DNA of 64,000 nucleotides. Source: Muscardinus avellanarius. Lineage: Eukaryota; Chordata; Mammalia; Rodentia; Gliridae. The stretch covers positions 25,598,616 through 25,662,615 of the forward strand of contig OY726571.1 in the NCBI GenBank assembly GCA_963383645.1. Direction: 5' to 3'. The position numbers and the translations under genes are program-made. Shown one piece after another: positions 43,510-54,029 of the stretch (the stretch's first letter is position 1; the number at the start of each line of letters is the position of its first letter). The notes under the pieces were generated by a model. It saw nothing but the letters and a program-made list of their open reading frames with translations. It had not been told where the DNA came from and did not search any database.

Positions 43510-44610
43510 TTCTGATCCTACTCTTGACAGCCCCAGCAGTGGCCTGGCCACCCGGAGAACTCTTATCCCAACCTCGCTGGCTCCAGCACTGGCTTTGCCA
43601 CATGGGAGGCCCCAATCCTGGCCTCGCTGGCCCCCGCACCGAACTAACCCCTTGGCTGGCTCATCTCCCGGCCTCAGAGGCCCCAGCACCGGCCTAGCCT
43701 CACAACAGGCTCCGATCCCGGCCTCACTGACCCTGGCACTGGCCTAATCGCTCGGCAGTCTCCTATCCTTGTCTCATAAGTCCCGGCTCCATCCTTGCCT
43801 CACAGCAGTTTCCAATCCTGGCCTCGCTGGCCCTGTCACTGGCCTTACCCCTCGGCAGAGTCCAATCCCAGCCTCGGAGGTCCCAGCACCGGTCTTGCCT
43901 CACAGCAGGCTCGTGTCCCGACCTTGCTGGCCCCGGCACCAGCCTAACCCCTCGGCTGGTGCCAATCCCGGCCTCGGAGGCCCCAGCACCGGCCGTGCCT
44001 CATGGCAGGCTCCGATCCTGGCCTCACTGGCCCCGGCACTGACCTCACCCCTCGGCAGGCTCTTATCCTGGTTTTAGAGGCCCCAGCACCGGCCATACCT
44101 CAAGGCAGGCTCCGATCCTGGCCTCGCTGGCCCCGGCACCAGTCTAATCCCTCGGCAGGCTCCTATCCAGGCCTTGGAGGCCCCGGCACCGGCCTTGCCT
44201 CACAGCAGGCTCTGATCCCGGCCTCAATGGCCCCGGCACTGGCCTAACCCCTCGGCAGGCTCTGATCCCGGCCTCTGGGGCCTCAGCACTGGCCTTGCCT
44301 CATGGCAGGCTTCTTTCCCAGCCTCGCTGGCTCTGGTACTGGCCTAACACATCAGCTGGCTCTGATCCTGACTTCGGAGGCCCAAGCACCAGCCTCGTCT
44401 CATAGCAGGCTCTGATCCCGGCCTTGCTGGCCCCGGCACTGGCCTAAACCCTTGGCAGGCTCCAAACCTGGCCTCAGAGGCCCCAGCACTGGCCCTTGCC
44501 TCATGGCATGCTCCAATCCCGGCCTCTCTGGCCCCAACACCCGCCTAACCCCACGGCAGGCTCAGATACCGGCCTCGGAGGCCCCATCACCTGCCTTGCC
44601 TCACGGCAGG
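43510..44610 (-). repeat. VNTR: 22 monomers of 50 bp in A/B alternation
   Basis: Aligned by eye, every monomer begins near CTCCGATCCCGGCCTC. Type A continues GCTGGCCCCGGCAC..., CCTAACCCCTCGGCAGG. Type B continues GGAGGCCCCAGCACC..., CTTGCCTCACAGCAGG. The last 20 monomers alternate strictly A, B (ten 100-bp dimers). The first two are diverged or hybrid. Total 1,101 bp. The overlapping open frames here are artefacts of GC-richness and the 50-bp period. Confidence 0.93.
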
Positions 44611-44639
44611 CTCTGCTCTGAGCCCCCTCTTCACCCAGC

Positions 44640-45125
44640 AGGTTGTCCCACATTCCTGAGGTGCGTGGTGGTAGTATTCTACCTCTGAGGTAATTTCTTC
44701 AAAAGTTCCAGGTATATTACATCAGATCTCTGCCTCCCCTGAGTACTTGCTGCTGCCAATGCGACTGCCTCCACCATTTCAAATCATTCCCAAGCTCTTT
44801 TCCCATACCACAAAATGTCCAGTGTTCCAAAGCATGCACAACGGTAGCATTCGACCTTTGGGGTAATTTCTTCAGAGGATGAGGGTGGGTTGGATCAGAT
44901 GTCTGCCTCTCCCAAAGACAATTCTCCACTGCCATCTCGGCCGCTGCTGCTGCAACCACCTTCCTCTTAGGTCTCCACTAGACTTACAGGTGATGTCCAG
45001 GATTAAAGATGTAGAGAAGCCTTAGTCCTCCTTCACGGGGAATTTTTCCAAAAGTTCCAGTTCAGATGTATATGTTTTGTCTGCATCTTCAATATTCTAG
45101 CTTCCGCCTCGGCCATCTTAACCCC
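44640..45125 (-). promoter_or_regulatory. Three degenerate tandem monomers (promoter-like 5' module)
   Basis: Each copy in plus orientation has a block like TAGCATTCGACCTTTGGGG or TAGTATTCTACCTCTGAGG, then GTAATTTCTTCA, an ATCAGAT(C)TCTGCCTC block, and a GCTGCTGC/GCCATCT block. Copies are near 44650-44785, 44835-44965 and 45010-45122. In sense the first begins TTAAGATGGCCGAGGCGG, which is L1-5'UTR-like with a YY1-type core. Function is inferred only. Confidence 0.55.
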
Positions 45126-45244
45126 TCTCGAGTATTTTTCTTCCCCCCCCCTTTTTTTTTAAATAAGAGAAGAGAGTATGTGTGGATTGGGGAGGATGTG
45201 GGATCAGGCACTTGGTAACAATGAAAAATTTTTTTCATTCTGGG

Positions 45245-45414
45245 TGTGTGGGGTGGGGGTCACTTAAGGGTGTCCCAACCAGGCCCTCCAACATGCCCAG
45301 GGTCGGGGCCTGGCGGCCCGGACCTCAGGGTCCTTCCAGGTGAGGAGGGGGTCGCCTAAGGGTGCCCCGCCAGCACCCATCCATCCACCCAGGGTCCTCG
45401 GGTCCCTTCCGGGT
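45245..45414 (-). repeat. GC-rich leader, two diverged repeats
   Basis: GGGGGTCACTTAAGGGTGTC and GGGGGTCGCCTAAGGGTGCC start two units, each later carrying a CCCAGGGTC block and CCTTCC near the end. It forms the 5' end of the composite in sense. Confidence 0.65.
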
Positions 45415-45428
45415 TGCACCCGGCTTTA
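45415..45428 (+). repeat. Right target duplication of the VNTR composite
   Basis: TGCACCCGGCTTTA. It overlaps the right-hand target duplication of the older SINE, which starts at 45425. Confidence 0.92.
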
Positions 45429-45440
45429 ATATTTATCTTT

Positions 45441-47350
45441 TAGCACAGTGCTGGGCCATCATAGGGCACATCTGAAGTATCACATTAAGAAAGTATCTAA
45501 AAGTGGTAGTTTTTGAGGATTACAAAAAGTAGTTATAGATTCCTTTTGCGTTTACTAAAGGAGTTGTCTAATCCTTTTTAATGTAAACCTTCTTGACTGG
45601 AGAGTACACAAAGCAAAGGCTCAATTACTAGCTTTAGTTGGCGCATCTGTGAAATTCTGCACCATGTTATTTGGGGCCTGAATCACTATGACTCATGCAC
45701 CATCCAGATAAAGATAAGAATCTTATTTAAGGTAAATCACGTTTCTTACATCACCTAACATTTGGTGTCTTACTAGGGGGACTTTTTTTTAACTCGAAAA
45801 CTCCTACAATCAAACCAGAAGGCTCAGTCACCCTACCTTACAGTGACCCAATTATAATGATGTGATTTCTCTTCATCTGTATTTGGTCTGTTTTCTCCAG
45901 CCACACCTACACATCTATAGACAACCAAAGTTGGATCCAGACATCTGTTGACCCCTCATCTGACCTGATGTGGATAAACAAGCCAGAATGAAGGGATTAA
46001 CTACGCAGAGACAGCTCCAAACCTAGAGCATGGCTATAATTTCCTCGGGAAGGCCGTGGAGTCATGCCTTGTGCACCCACTCCTTTTTAAGAAGGACTTC
46101 TTTTCGGGGTGATTCATCCCTTCTATTTTGCCCTATTACTTTCAGAAAGACAAAGCAATGAGACCAAAATAGCCCTCCTAAGAACAAGATTTCATGCCAG
46201 GACTCAATATGCCAGAGAATCTGTGCCCCTAGAAAAGAAGTCCTGGTTTTGACATTAACAACAGAAGGATTTGTTTTTATTTTTATTTTTTGCATTTAGA
46301 GGGGAATGATGGTTTCATCCTTGTCTTTAGACACTTCTCAATTTGTGGATATTTTTTCTTATTTTACTCTCTTAATTGGATGAAAGTATCCAGCTAATGA
46401 TTTATGGATCTCGTTGTGCCAGGCATCATTTTAAATGTGCACAGCTGCTCCGCAGTAGTTTAACTTGGCAGATAGTATTAAACCATTGAATTGTGTCATT
46501 TATTTGTATATGCGTACAATAGCCTCCTTGTACAGGTTCTTAAGAGTCCTTACAGGAGTGGTTTGGAGGGAGGCATCTAAGAAGTCTGAGAGAGCGATTC
46601 ACTCTTTTCGAAGATTTTCAGCGTCCCTGGAATGAAGAATGAGATAGCATTTTGTACCCCTGATAAGTTCCCAAGGGAATGACCAGGACAGGCTAAAGTG
46701 GAGTGAGGTTAAGAGAGCAAGAGGTCAGGAGCTTATGTTTGGGAACTCCAATTCCAGTAGTTGTCTAGGCAGAGCAGGACACGTTACTGCTGACAACAGG
46801 CTCGTTTTCATTATGATATGTCTCAGAGAAGCAGCTAAAAGAGGGGAGTGACCTAATCTAAGTCTTGCAGGCATAAATAACTTGAGAAGCTCTGTTGACA
46901 ATAAAAAATCTGGCATTCACAGTAGTTAACAATGCTATCTTCAAATTCAAAGGCCCCTGAGATTTATCGCTGTTGTTCTTTGTAGTCAGAGATGATACTG
47001 TTGACACCGTGGTTATCCCTGTACACAAGTGTGGCTCAAAATACCCGAATGTGACAGATGATAAGGCCTTTCTGCAAGAGTGCAGGAGGAAGATCTTTTT
47101 TTGGTTTGTGTCTGTTGGCCTCCCAGGGCATAGCTGGCTTCCTCGCAGATTCACCATGTCCTAGTCTACAGCAGATATACTGCCACCCTGGCCATTGCTT
47201 GAATGTCTCTCCTCTAGGATCTCGTGAGAATGACCCCTCCAACCTGGTCTGCTTCCGGTCTCCCATGCCAAAGCTGGCCAGGCCAGTGTGAGAGGATCAC
47301 TTTGAACTGTTATTCAATAGCTTTACTTATTGACGGGTTTTTTTTCATGC
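45441..47350. other. Unique-looking DNA
   Basis: No young repeat. A MIR-like motif (GTGCCAGGCATCATTTTAAA) is near 46419. A forward frame at 46973-47164 with the conceptual stretch DDTVDTVVIPVHKCGSKYPN is open but short and unrecognised. Confidence 0.4.
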
Positions 47351-47369
47351 CACTTGCAATTGTTTTCAA

Positions 47370-47603
47370 GAGCAAGATGTGGTGCTGCAGGCCTGTAACC
47401 CTAGGGTTTGGGAGGCTGAGACAGGAGGGTGGCAGATTAGAGATCGGTCTCAGCAGTTTAGCAACTTAGTGAGATCCTGTTTCAAAATAATAAAACAAAA
47501 AGAAAAGAATAAGGGGCTGGAGGTATAGCTCAGAGGTAGAATGTCCATAGGTTGAATCTCCTTTACCAAAAAAATCAAAGAAAAAGAAAAAAAAAATAAA
47601 AGA
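47370..47603 (+). mobile_element. B1-dID SINE with 12-bp duplication
   Basis: AATTGTTTTCAA at 47358-47369 and 47604-47615. Complete, with an A-rich tail interrupted by TC and G. Confidence 0.92.
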
Positions 47604-47768
47604 AATTGTTTTCAATTGGAAAGATCTGAGCCATGCTAAAAGAATTCCTCCATTCTGTTTGTCTTACAACAGAAAAAAAAGGGAAGAAAATACTTCTGGC
47701 CAAGGTATCCCTCTTCTTCTGGCAAATAAGTCAAACATTACAGGTTGCTATCTTTAAAAAAATGTTCT

Positions 47769-47965
47769 GCCAGGCATGGTAGCACAAGTAAGTAATCCCA
47801 GTCCTTGGAAGACTGCAACAAGATTGCAGGTTTGAGGAGAGCCTTGTCGACTTAGGGAGACCCTAACCCATTTCAAAATTAAAAAAAAAAAATAAAAAGA
47901 GCTAAGAATGTAAATTTGAGTTAGAATGGCCCCGGGCTCAATCCTTTGTACATTAAAAAAAAAAA
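47769..47965 (+). mobile_element. B1-dID SINE, diverged
   Basis: CCAGGCATGGTAGCACAAGT through GGCCCCGGGCTCAATCCTTT plus poly-A. Nothing clean flanks it. Confidence 0.82.
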
Positions 47966-48934
47966 AGTTTCCACACTAACCTATACTTATAACTTTTTTT
48001 TAAGGCTGAGAATCTCCAGATGTCATCTCTGTTAGTCTGATAATGGTGTTCCCAAGCCATGGTAAATATCCTAGTAAGTCTTTCTGTGCTGGGTGCTCAG
48101 AGGACCCGTCATGAGCAGCAGTTAGGCGAGAGTAGGTGCAACACAGCCAACAGCAAGCACTGTTTGGCAATTGATTACGTTGCCTCTTTGACAAATAAGA
48201 TTTGCTTTGCACGTGTTTTCAGGATGGGAGTTAGTAAAGGTGCTCCTGGATGGTGCCTTAGCCTCAAAGCCTCCTGAAGAAGGACCTGCAGATTCTCTTG
48301 GATAGGAAAATGCAGCAGCCCTTATTAGCTCACATACTGTTGAGTGAGCAGCCTTGCAGCTCTTTCAGGAGGCTCTGAACTGGTGGCTTCCTACATAAGA
48401 CAATTGTGATGAGGAGAGTTGAGAGAGAAGAGGAATGAGAGGGGAGATCCAGGCCAGCTCCATGGGCTTCCTCAGAAGGGAGAGGCCTGGCCCAGAGCAT
48501 CTATGAGTGGCAGAGAGACAATGAGTGTCTAGGAAACGATGTCCTCTCCGAAGTACAAGGGACCAGACATTAGGAGGGAAAGGAACTAAAGACATACTCT
48601 GCCTACCTCACAACTTTGTCTCTCTTTGACTTGAGGTTATCCAACAGAGTCTCATCTGATAATATTTTTTAAAGTTGTTTCTCCAAAGAATGTCTCAGAA
48701 TCAGATTTAGGCTTTCCTTGGTCTTCCAAGGACTCAAGAAGTAAGATGCAGATTGCTTGAAAAATCCAGTGTGTACATCAGTATGTGTATCCAGTGTGTG
48801 TGTCAGAGTGTGTATTCAGTGTCTATATCTGTGTGTGTCTCCGCCGTCTTTCTTCTCCCATTTATGCTTTTTGTGTTGTTCTTGTTTTTGAAGGAAATAA
48901 GAGGAAAAAGATGAAAAGTAACCAAATATCTAAT

Positions 48935-49022
48935 GGTGGACATTTTGTTATTCCCCTTTTATAGAAGAGGAGACTGAAGTTCAGTGGCTGGACCAGGATC
49001 ATTTAAGAGCTAAGCAGCAAAA
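48935..49022 (+). repeat. MIR element
   Basis: TTATTCCCCTTTTATAGAAG + AGGAGACTGAAGTTCAGTGG + CTGGACCAGGATCATTTAAG is the MIR core ('ATTATCCCCATTTTACAGATGAGGAAACTGAGG...'). Confidence 0.7.
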
Positions 49023-49440
49023 GTGAAAATAAAGAAGCGGCCCCTGTGATGGGTGAGCAAGGCCATAGGTCAGCTCAACTCAGAGAGCTCCTTGAAGTTT
49101 ATTTCTCCAGTTTGTTCTTCTCCAAAGTTCTGGCTGAGGACTTCACCAAGAAGATAGCAAGCTCTTCTCCTGAAGTTTGGGAGGCCACTGAATAAAGAAC
49201 GATTGCCAACTGGATCCCCGATTGGCCTATTAAGAGAGCCAATAGTAGTATGGCTACAATGGTGAATGTTGAGAACGTCAACTCTGTTCCTTGGTCATTT
49301 TGAAGGTACCATGAAAAACTGTTACTTTAAGACCGATTTCTAAATTTATTTTAATTAACCCTCATTTGATTTGTTGAATCAAAATAGTGCCCTTACCCTC
49401 CCCTACATGTGTTTGGCAAGAGATCAGAAAGAAATAGTTC
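49023..49440. other. Unique-looking DNA
   Basis: Short frames on both strands (for example minus 49099-49281, 60 codons) are not recognisable as genes. Confidence 0.4.
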
Positions 49441-49445
49441 CTCTG

Positions 49446-49596
49446 AGCTGGGTGTAGTGGTGTGTGCCTGTAATTCCAACTATTGGGGAAACTGAGGCAA
49501 GAGGATTGTCAGTTCAAGGCCAGCCTAGGCAATTTAGCAAGAACCATTCTCAAAATACAGAATTAAAATAAATTTGATTTATTTTAAATTAATTTG

Positions 49597-49628
<32 letters not shown>

Positions 49629-49916
49629 ACAGTACTGGGGATGGCACTCAGTGGCATTTTGATCTACACCCCCCAGTTCTATTTTTTATTCTTTATTTTG
49701 AAACAGAGTTTCAAACTCACTGAGTTGCAAAGGGCCTCACTAAGTAGCTAAGGCTATCTGCAAACCACCATCCTCCTGTTTCAGCCTCCCAAATGCTGGG
49801 ATTACAAGCATGTGCCAGCACATCTGGCTTATAAAGAATTAATTTAATTTATTTAATTAGTTCTGGGGATGTATCTCAGTGGAAGAGCACCCTTGGGCTC
49901 AGTCCCCAGCAACACA

Positions 49917-49958
<42 letters not shown>
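49446..49958 (+). mobile_element. B1-dID SINE with (CA)n tail, split by an antisense SINE
   Basis: B1 half at 49446-49575, ID half TCTGGGGATGTATCTCAGTG + GAAGAGC at about 49861-49910, then (CA)n 49916-49958. The antisense insert lies between, with AATTAATTT on both sides. Confidence 0.85.
49596..49829 (-). mobile_element. Nested B1-dID SINE with (ATT)n tail
   Basis: (ATT)n, then CAGTACTGGGGATGGCACTC through CCAGCACATCTGGC. Confidence 0.88.
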
Positions 49959-49960
<2 letters not shown>

Positions 49961-50598
49961 CAGAGGTAATTCTTCTGGGATGATCTTAATCAATTTGAGT
50001 TGCTTGGCATCTAAAAGGCTACTAATCATAAGGACTGCCTTCCGTATAAGATTAACATGTGCCCAATGGGTTTATTTCAGATGGGTTCCTTCCTTTTCTG
50101 TTGGATTTCTAAGTGTCAGGATTCCCCATCTTGATGACATGTGATGCAATGGGGTAGTTTTCGGTTTACAAAGCGCTTCTCATGAATAGTCTCATGAAAT
50201 TTTAGGGAAACCCAGAGAAGGACCAAAGCCTGAATCGCCCTTCCCTTCCTATCAGGTGAATAAATTCAAACAAACAAACAAAAAACAAACAAAGCACATG
50301 TTTTCTGGAAGACACCAGAATGAGAATCCAGAACTGCAGCACCCTTAGCATCGTCCCATCTCACTCCCTTCTGCACAGAAGTGTTTCTTAGGCGTCATTT
50401 GTTTGCCCACAGCAGCCTGATGGGCAGCAATGGGCATCTGAAACTGAGGTCTGAGATGGCAGAACTGATGGGATGTTAGCCTCAGCTGGCGCTGGTCCCC
50501 AGAATTTAAATCAAGGCTGAATGTGTGGCTGGAGTGCAAGAAAAAGGAAGCCAGGATGGAAGTGCGGCCTGGCCCGGCATGTGGCGGGGCAGGCATGC

Positions 50599-50925
50599 CA
50601 TGGTTTGAATGCACATGTCCCTCTAAAAGTCCTGTGTTAGAACCTGAGGCTCCATGTGATAGTATGAAGAACTGAGGGCTCTGGGGAGCTGATCATGAGC
50701 ATTTTGCTCTCGTGAGTTGGGTCAATGCCCTTATAAAAGAGGCTTCAGAGAGTAACTCCATGAGGCAACGTGCTGGAATCAGGGAGTGATCTTACCAACA
50801 AGCCTGCTGGTACCTCGATCTTGAATTTCCCAGCCACTGAACTGTTGGAAACAAATTTCTATGATTTATAAATTAGCCTATCTATGATGTTTTGTTATAG
50901 CGGCACGAATACACTAAGACATAGG
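50599..50925 (+). mobile_element. MaLR-type solo LTR
   Basis: It starts TGGTTTGAATGCACATGTCC and includes GTCAATGCCCTTATAAAAGA, CTGGTACCTCGATCTTGAAT + TTCCCAGCC and TTTTGTTATAGCGGCACGAA + TACACTAAGACA. This is close to the widespread MST/MLT-type LTR end. No internal genes. Confidence 0.65.
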
Positions 50926-51035
50926 GACACTTAATGTTATGAAACATTTTTAAAATACTTATGAAATACTATTTCTGATTGATGACATCTTTATGTTTAA
51001 ACCATCAGAAAATATTTTAAAAATCCATTCTTTAT

Positions 51036-51225
51036 GCCGGGCGTGGTGGCGCACACTTGTAATCCCCGCGTTTGGGAGGCGGAGACAGGAGGATTGCGCT
51101 GGTTCAGAGCCAGCCTCGCTGGCTTAAAAGACCCTGTTTCCAAATAAAAAAAAAAGTATAAAATAGGTATGGGAGTGTAGCCCAGAGGAAGAAGGGCTTC
51201 CAGTAACCCCAGTATCACCAAAAAC
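51036..51225 (+). mobile_element. B1-dID SINE, subfamily B, with 17-bp duplication
   Basis: AAAAATCCATTCTTTAT at 51019-51035 and 51226-51242, exact. Head GCCGGGCGTGGTGGCGCACA. It appears young. Confidence 0.95.
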
Positions 51226-51344
51226 AAAAATCCATTCTTTATTGGGTTAATACAAATATTCCTAAGACACACAACACACATGCATAAGTTTGACTAAATT
51301 CTTCATAAAATAGAATTGAATTTGATTGTTTAAAATGGCTTCTT

Positions 51345-51572
51345 AGGTGGGTGTGGAGGAGGAGCATGCTTGTAATCCCAGCATTTAGGAGGCTGAGACT
51401 GAAGGATCGCACTTCACAGGCAGCCTTAGTTACTTAGTGAGGCCCTTTGCAACTCAGTGGGACACTGTTTCAAAAATTTTAAAAAAAGACTAAAAAATAG
51501 GGCTGGGGGTGTAGCTTGGAGGTACAATGCCCTTGGGTTCCATTCCCAGTATGGCAAAATAAATAAATAAAT
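51345..51572 (+). mobile_element. B1-dID SINE, subfamily A
   Basis: TAGGTGGGTGTGGAGGAGGA through CCATTCCCAGTATGGC with an (AAAT)n tail. Confidence 0.88.
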
Positions 51573-51807
51573 ATATGTATAAAAGACTTTAATATTTGTG
51601 ATACAAAGTCAGAGAGCCAGCCTTATTTGGGTCAGTTCCTCAGGCCCTGATTCCTACAGGGGGACACAGACAAGCATGTGACACCTGCACTAAGTTGTGC
51701 TGTAGAAAAGGCTCCCTACACTTGAGGAACGCAAGTCTTCATCGACTGCAGGCACATCTGTCCTTTTTGCCAGACACTCTGTCTCTATTCTATAGCTCTT
51801 GCCTACA

Positions 51808-51810
51808 TAG

Positions 51811-51853
<43 letters not shown>

Positions 51854-52146
51854 GTGGTACTGAGGATGGAACCCAGGGGCATTTTCCCTCCAACCTACAC
51901 CTCCAGCCCTATTTTTTATTCTTTCTTTTTTTTTTTTTTAATGTACTGGGAATGGGATCCAGGGATCCAGGGGCACTCTACCTCTGAGCTGCACCCCAGC
52001 CGTAATTTTTATTCTTTATTTTGAAACAGGGTCTTACTGAGTTGCAAAGGGCCTCACTAAGTAGCCGAGGCTGGCCTCAAACCATGATCCTCCTATCTCA
52101 GCCTCCCAAATACTGGGATTACAAGCATGCGCCACCATGTCCGGCT
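51808..52146 (-). mobile_element. Two antisense B1-dID SINEs, the first truncated
   Basis: A (TTTA)n tail and an ID half (GTGGTACTGAGGATGGAACC to about 51925) are followed directly by a second tail and a complete SINE (about 51933-52146). It fits insertion of a second SINE at the internal A-rich linker of the first, whose B1 half was lost. Confidence 0.8.
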
Positions 52147-52580
52147 AAATAGACATTTTATGAAGATAGACCAGAACTAAGGAAGTCGGTATCTCTGCTT
52201 GCAAGATGTGCAGAAAACATGGTAGTCTCTTAGAGAATTGTCTTCAACAGATGCAAAGCAGTGTACACCAAGCTACACAAGGCCCAGCCACTAGCACTAC
52301 AGATGTTCTCCTCCTGCATGGGATGTGAGTACAAGAGGCTGAGCAGTCTGGAGAAGCAGCTGGACTTCCAAGGGGAGGGAGAACCAAGTACAAGAAGAAG
52401 ACTGCTTTTACATACGCATGTAGGGATGGAGACAGAATATAAGGATGCACTTGAAAACCTACAAGAAGCTGGGAGTGGAGGCACATGCCTGTAATCCCAG
52501 TGCTTGGGAGACTGAGACAGGAGGATTTCATGTTTAAGAACAGCCTTGGCAATTTAGGAAGATTCTCAGAAACTTAGTGA

Positions 52581-52779
52581 GCTGGGCATGGTAGCGCACA
52601 CTGTAATCCCAGCATTTGGGAGGCTGAGACCAGAGGATCACGGTTCATGGACAGCCTCAGCTACTTAGTGAGGCCCTTTGCAACTCAGTGAGACCCTGTT
52701 TCAAAATAAAGAATAAAAAAAAATAGAGCAGAGAGTGTAGCTTAGAGGTTGAATGCCCCTGGGCTCCATCCCTAGACCC

Positions 52780-52818
<39 letters not shown>

Positions 52819-52820
52819 AA
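52581..52820 (+). mobile_element. Nested B1-dID SINE no. 1
   Basis: Flanked by AGAAACTTAGTGA (52568-52580) and AGAAACTTAATGA (52821-52833). Long pure A tail. Confidence 0.93.
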
Positions 52821-52874
52821 AGAAACTTAATGAGACCCTATTTCAAAATAAAACATAAAAATAGATAAAGGTAT

Positions 52875-53080
52875 GCTGGGCATGGTGGCGCATGCTGTAA
52901 CCCCAGCATTCGGGAGGTTGAGACCCGAGGATCACGGTTCATGGACAGCCTCAGCTACTTAGTGAGGTTCTTTGCGACACAGTGAGACCTGGTTTCAGAA
53001 TAAATAATAAAAAATAGGGCAGGGGGTGTAGCTTGGAGGTCGAATGCCCCTGGGTTCCATCCCCAAACCCGCAAAAAAAA
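52875..53080 (+). mobile_element. Nested B1-dID SINE no. 2
   Basis: Flanked by exact AAATAGATAAAGGTAT at 52859-52874 and 53081-53096. Inserted in the linker between the B1 and ID halves of the host. Confidence 0.94.
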
Positions 53081-53154
53081 AAATAGATAAAGGTATAGCT
53101 CAGAGGTAGAATACCGCTGGATTCAATCCCCAGTATAGAAAGAAGAAGAATGAA

Positions 53155-53202
<48 letters not shown>

Positions 53203-53217
53203 GAAAGAAAACCTACA

Positions 53218-53800
53218 TGAGACCAATATGTTTCAAGAGTTTTTTTAGGAAATCTCTGAGAGGTTGGAACTTGTCTCTAGAAGACCAACGCCTAAGAAAC
53301 TTTCCTGTAATAATGAGGAGGAATAGTAACCATGCTAACCGGCAACCTGGCAGAGGATGGGCCAGATGGAAGAGATTAGAGGCAAGACCTGGAGACTAAG
53401 AGAAGGTTATTGGATGTTCTGGGCATTACGAGTGAGCTAGGTGATTGCTTTCTCCTTGGCAGAAGTAGGTACCTCCGTATTGATTTACGGAATCCTCATC
53501 TCCTTTACTATAGAGCACACAGTCAGATTTGATCTTTAAGGTAAGATCATTGCTGCTTCTTACCTTCAGTGGTGCTTTCAGACTTTCTCGTTCTGGATGG
53601 TGTCACCCAAGGGTGTTCAGTGCTGGATTCTCTAACCTATTTGGGGATCAAGACCTTCCCTGAGGTATTCAGGGTCAGGTCTAAAGGATCCTTTTCTTGG
53701 TCAAGAGGATTTTGGTGTTCAAGCAAACTAATAGCAGTGACACCAATTGTACATGGGAGACCAGTTACAGTAACTGTCAGTTCTCAAAGTGAAAGAAAAA
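53218..53800. other. Unique-looking DNA
   Basis: Nothing recognisable was seen. Confidence 0.4.
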
Positions 53801-53804
53801 AAGT

Positions 53805-54024
53805 TAGCCGGGCGTGGTGGCACATGCTTGTAATCCCCGCACTTGGGAGGCGGAGATAGGAGGATCGCGCAGGTTCGAAGCTTAAGAGACCCTGTTTCCA
53901 AATAAATATGAAATAGGTCTGAGAGTGTAGCCCAGAGGTAAAAGGGCTTCCAGGAAACTCAGTACCACCAAAAAAAAAAAAAAAAAAAAAAAAAAAAGAA
54001 AAAGAAAGAAAGAAAGAAAGAAAG
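53805..54024 (+). mobile_element. B1-dID SINE, subfamily B, with internal deletion
   Basis: GCCGGGCGTGGTGGCACATG ... GCAGGTTCGAAG joins directly to CTTAAGAGACCC, so the CCAGCCTCGCTGG segment is missing. Poly-A then (AAAG)n tail. Confidence 0.88.
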
Positions 54025-54029
54025 TAAGT

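Larger units (their letters stand above)
43155..45414 (-). mobile_element. VNTR-bearing composite retrotransposon (SVA-like layout)
   Basis: A 2,260-bp minus-strand insertion with a 14-bp target duplication and an A-rich 3' tail. In sense order (right to left): a GC-rich leader of two diverged ~95-bp repeats (45245-45414), three degenerate monomers resembling L1 promoter units (about 44640-45125), a 22 x 50-bp VNTR (43510-44610), a short spacer of unknown origin (43441-43509), and an L1-type G-rich 3'UTR and tail (43155-43440). I see no ORF1, ORF2 or other coding region. The layout parallels primate SVA/LAVA elements (5' module, VNTR, 3' module, poly-A, L1 in trans) but the parts are unrelated. 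The alternative is an L1 with a VNTR-containing 5'UTR that lost both ORFs by internal deletion or splicing. I do not recognise it as a named family. Confidence 0.8.
52453..53217 (+). mobile_element. Three-level SINE nest: host element
   Basis: The host SINE begins at 52464 (AGAAGCTGGGAGTGGAGGCA), is interrupted twice, and ends with its ID half (53097-53140) and an (AAAG)n tail. Its own duplication GAAAACCTACA is at 52453-52463 and 53207-53217. Confidence 0.92.

Noticed and set aside
43442..44688. Several overlapping open frames of 68-102 codons across the GC-rich block
   Set aside because: They follow the 50-bp VNTR period and change frame with every unit (50 is not a multiple of 3). They are repeat artefacts, not a protein.
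49099..49281. A small membrane-protein-like frame (60 codons, minus strand)
   Set aside because: Hydrophobic but short, without homologous features I can name, and the opposite strand is equally open.
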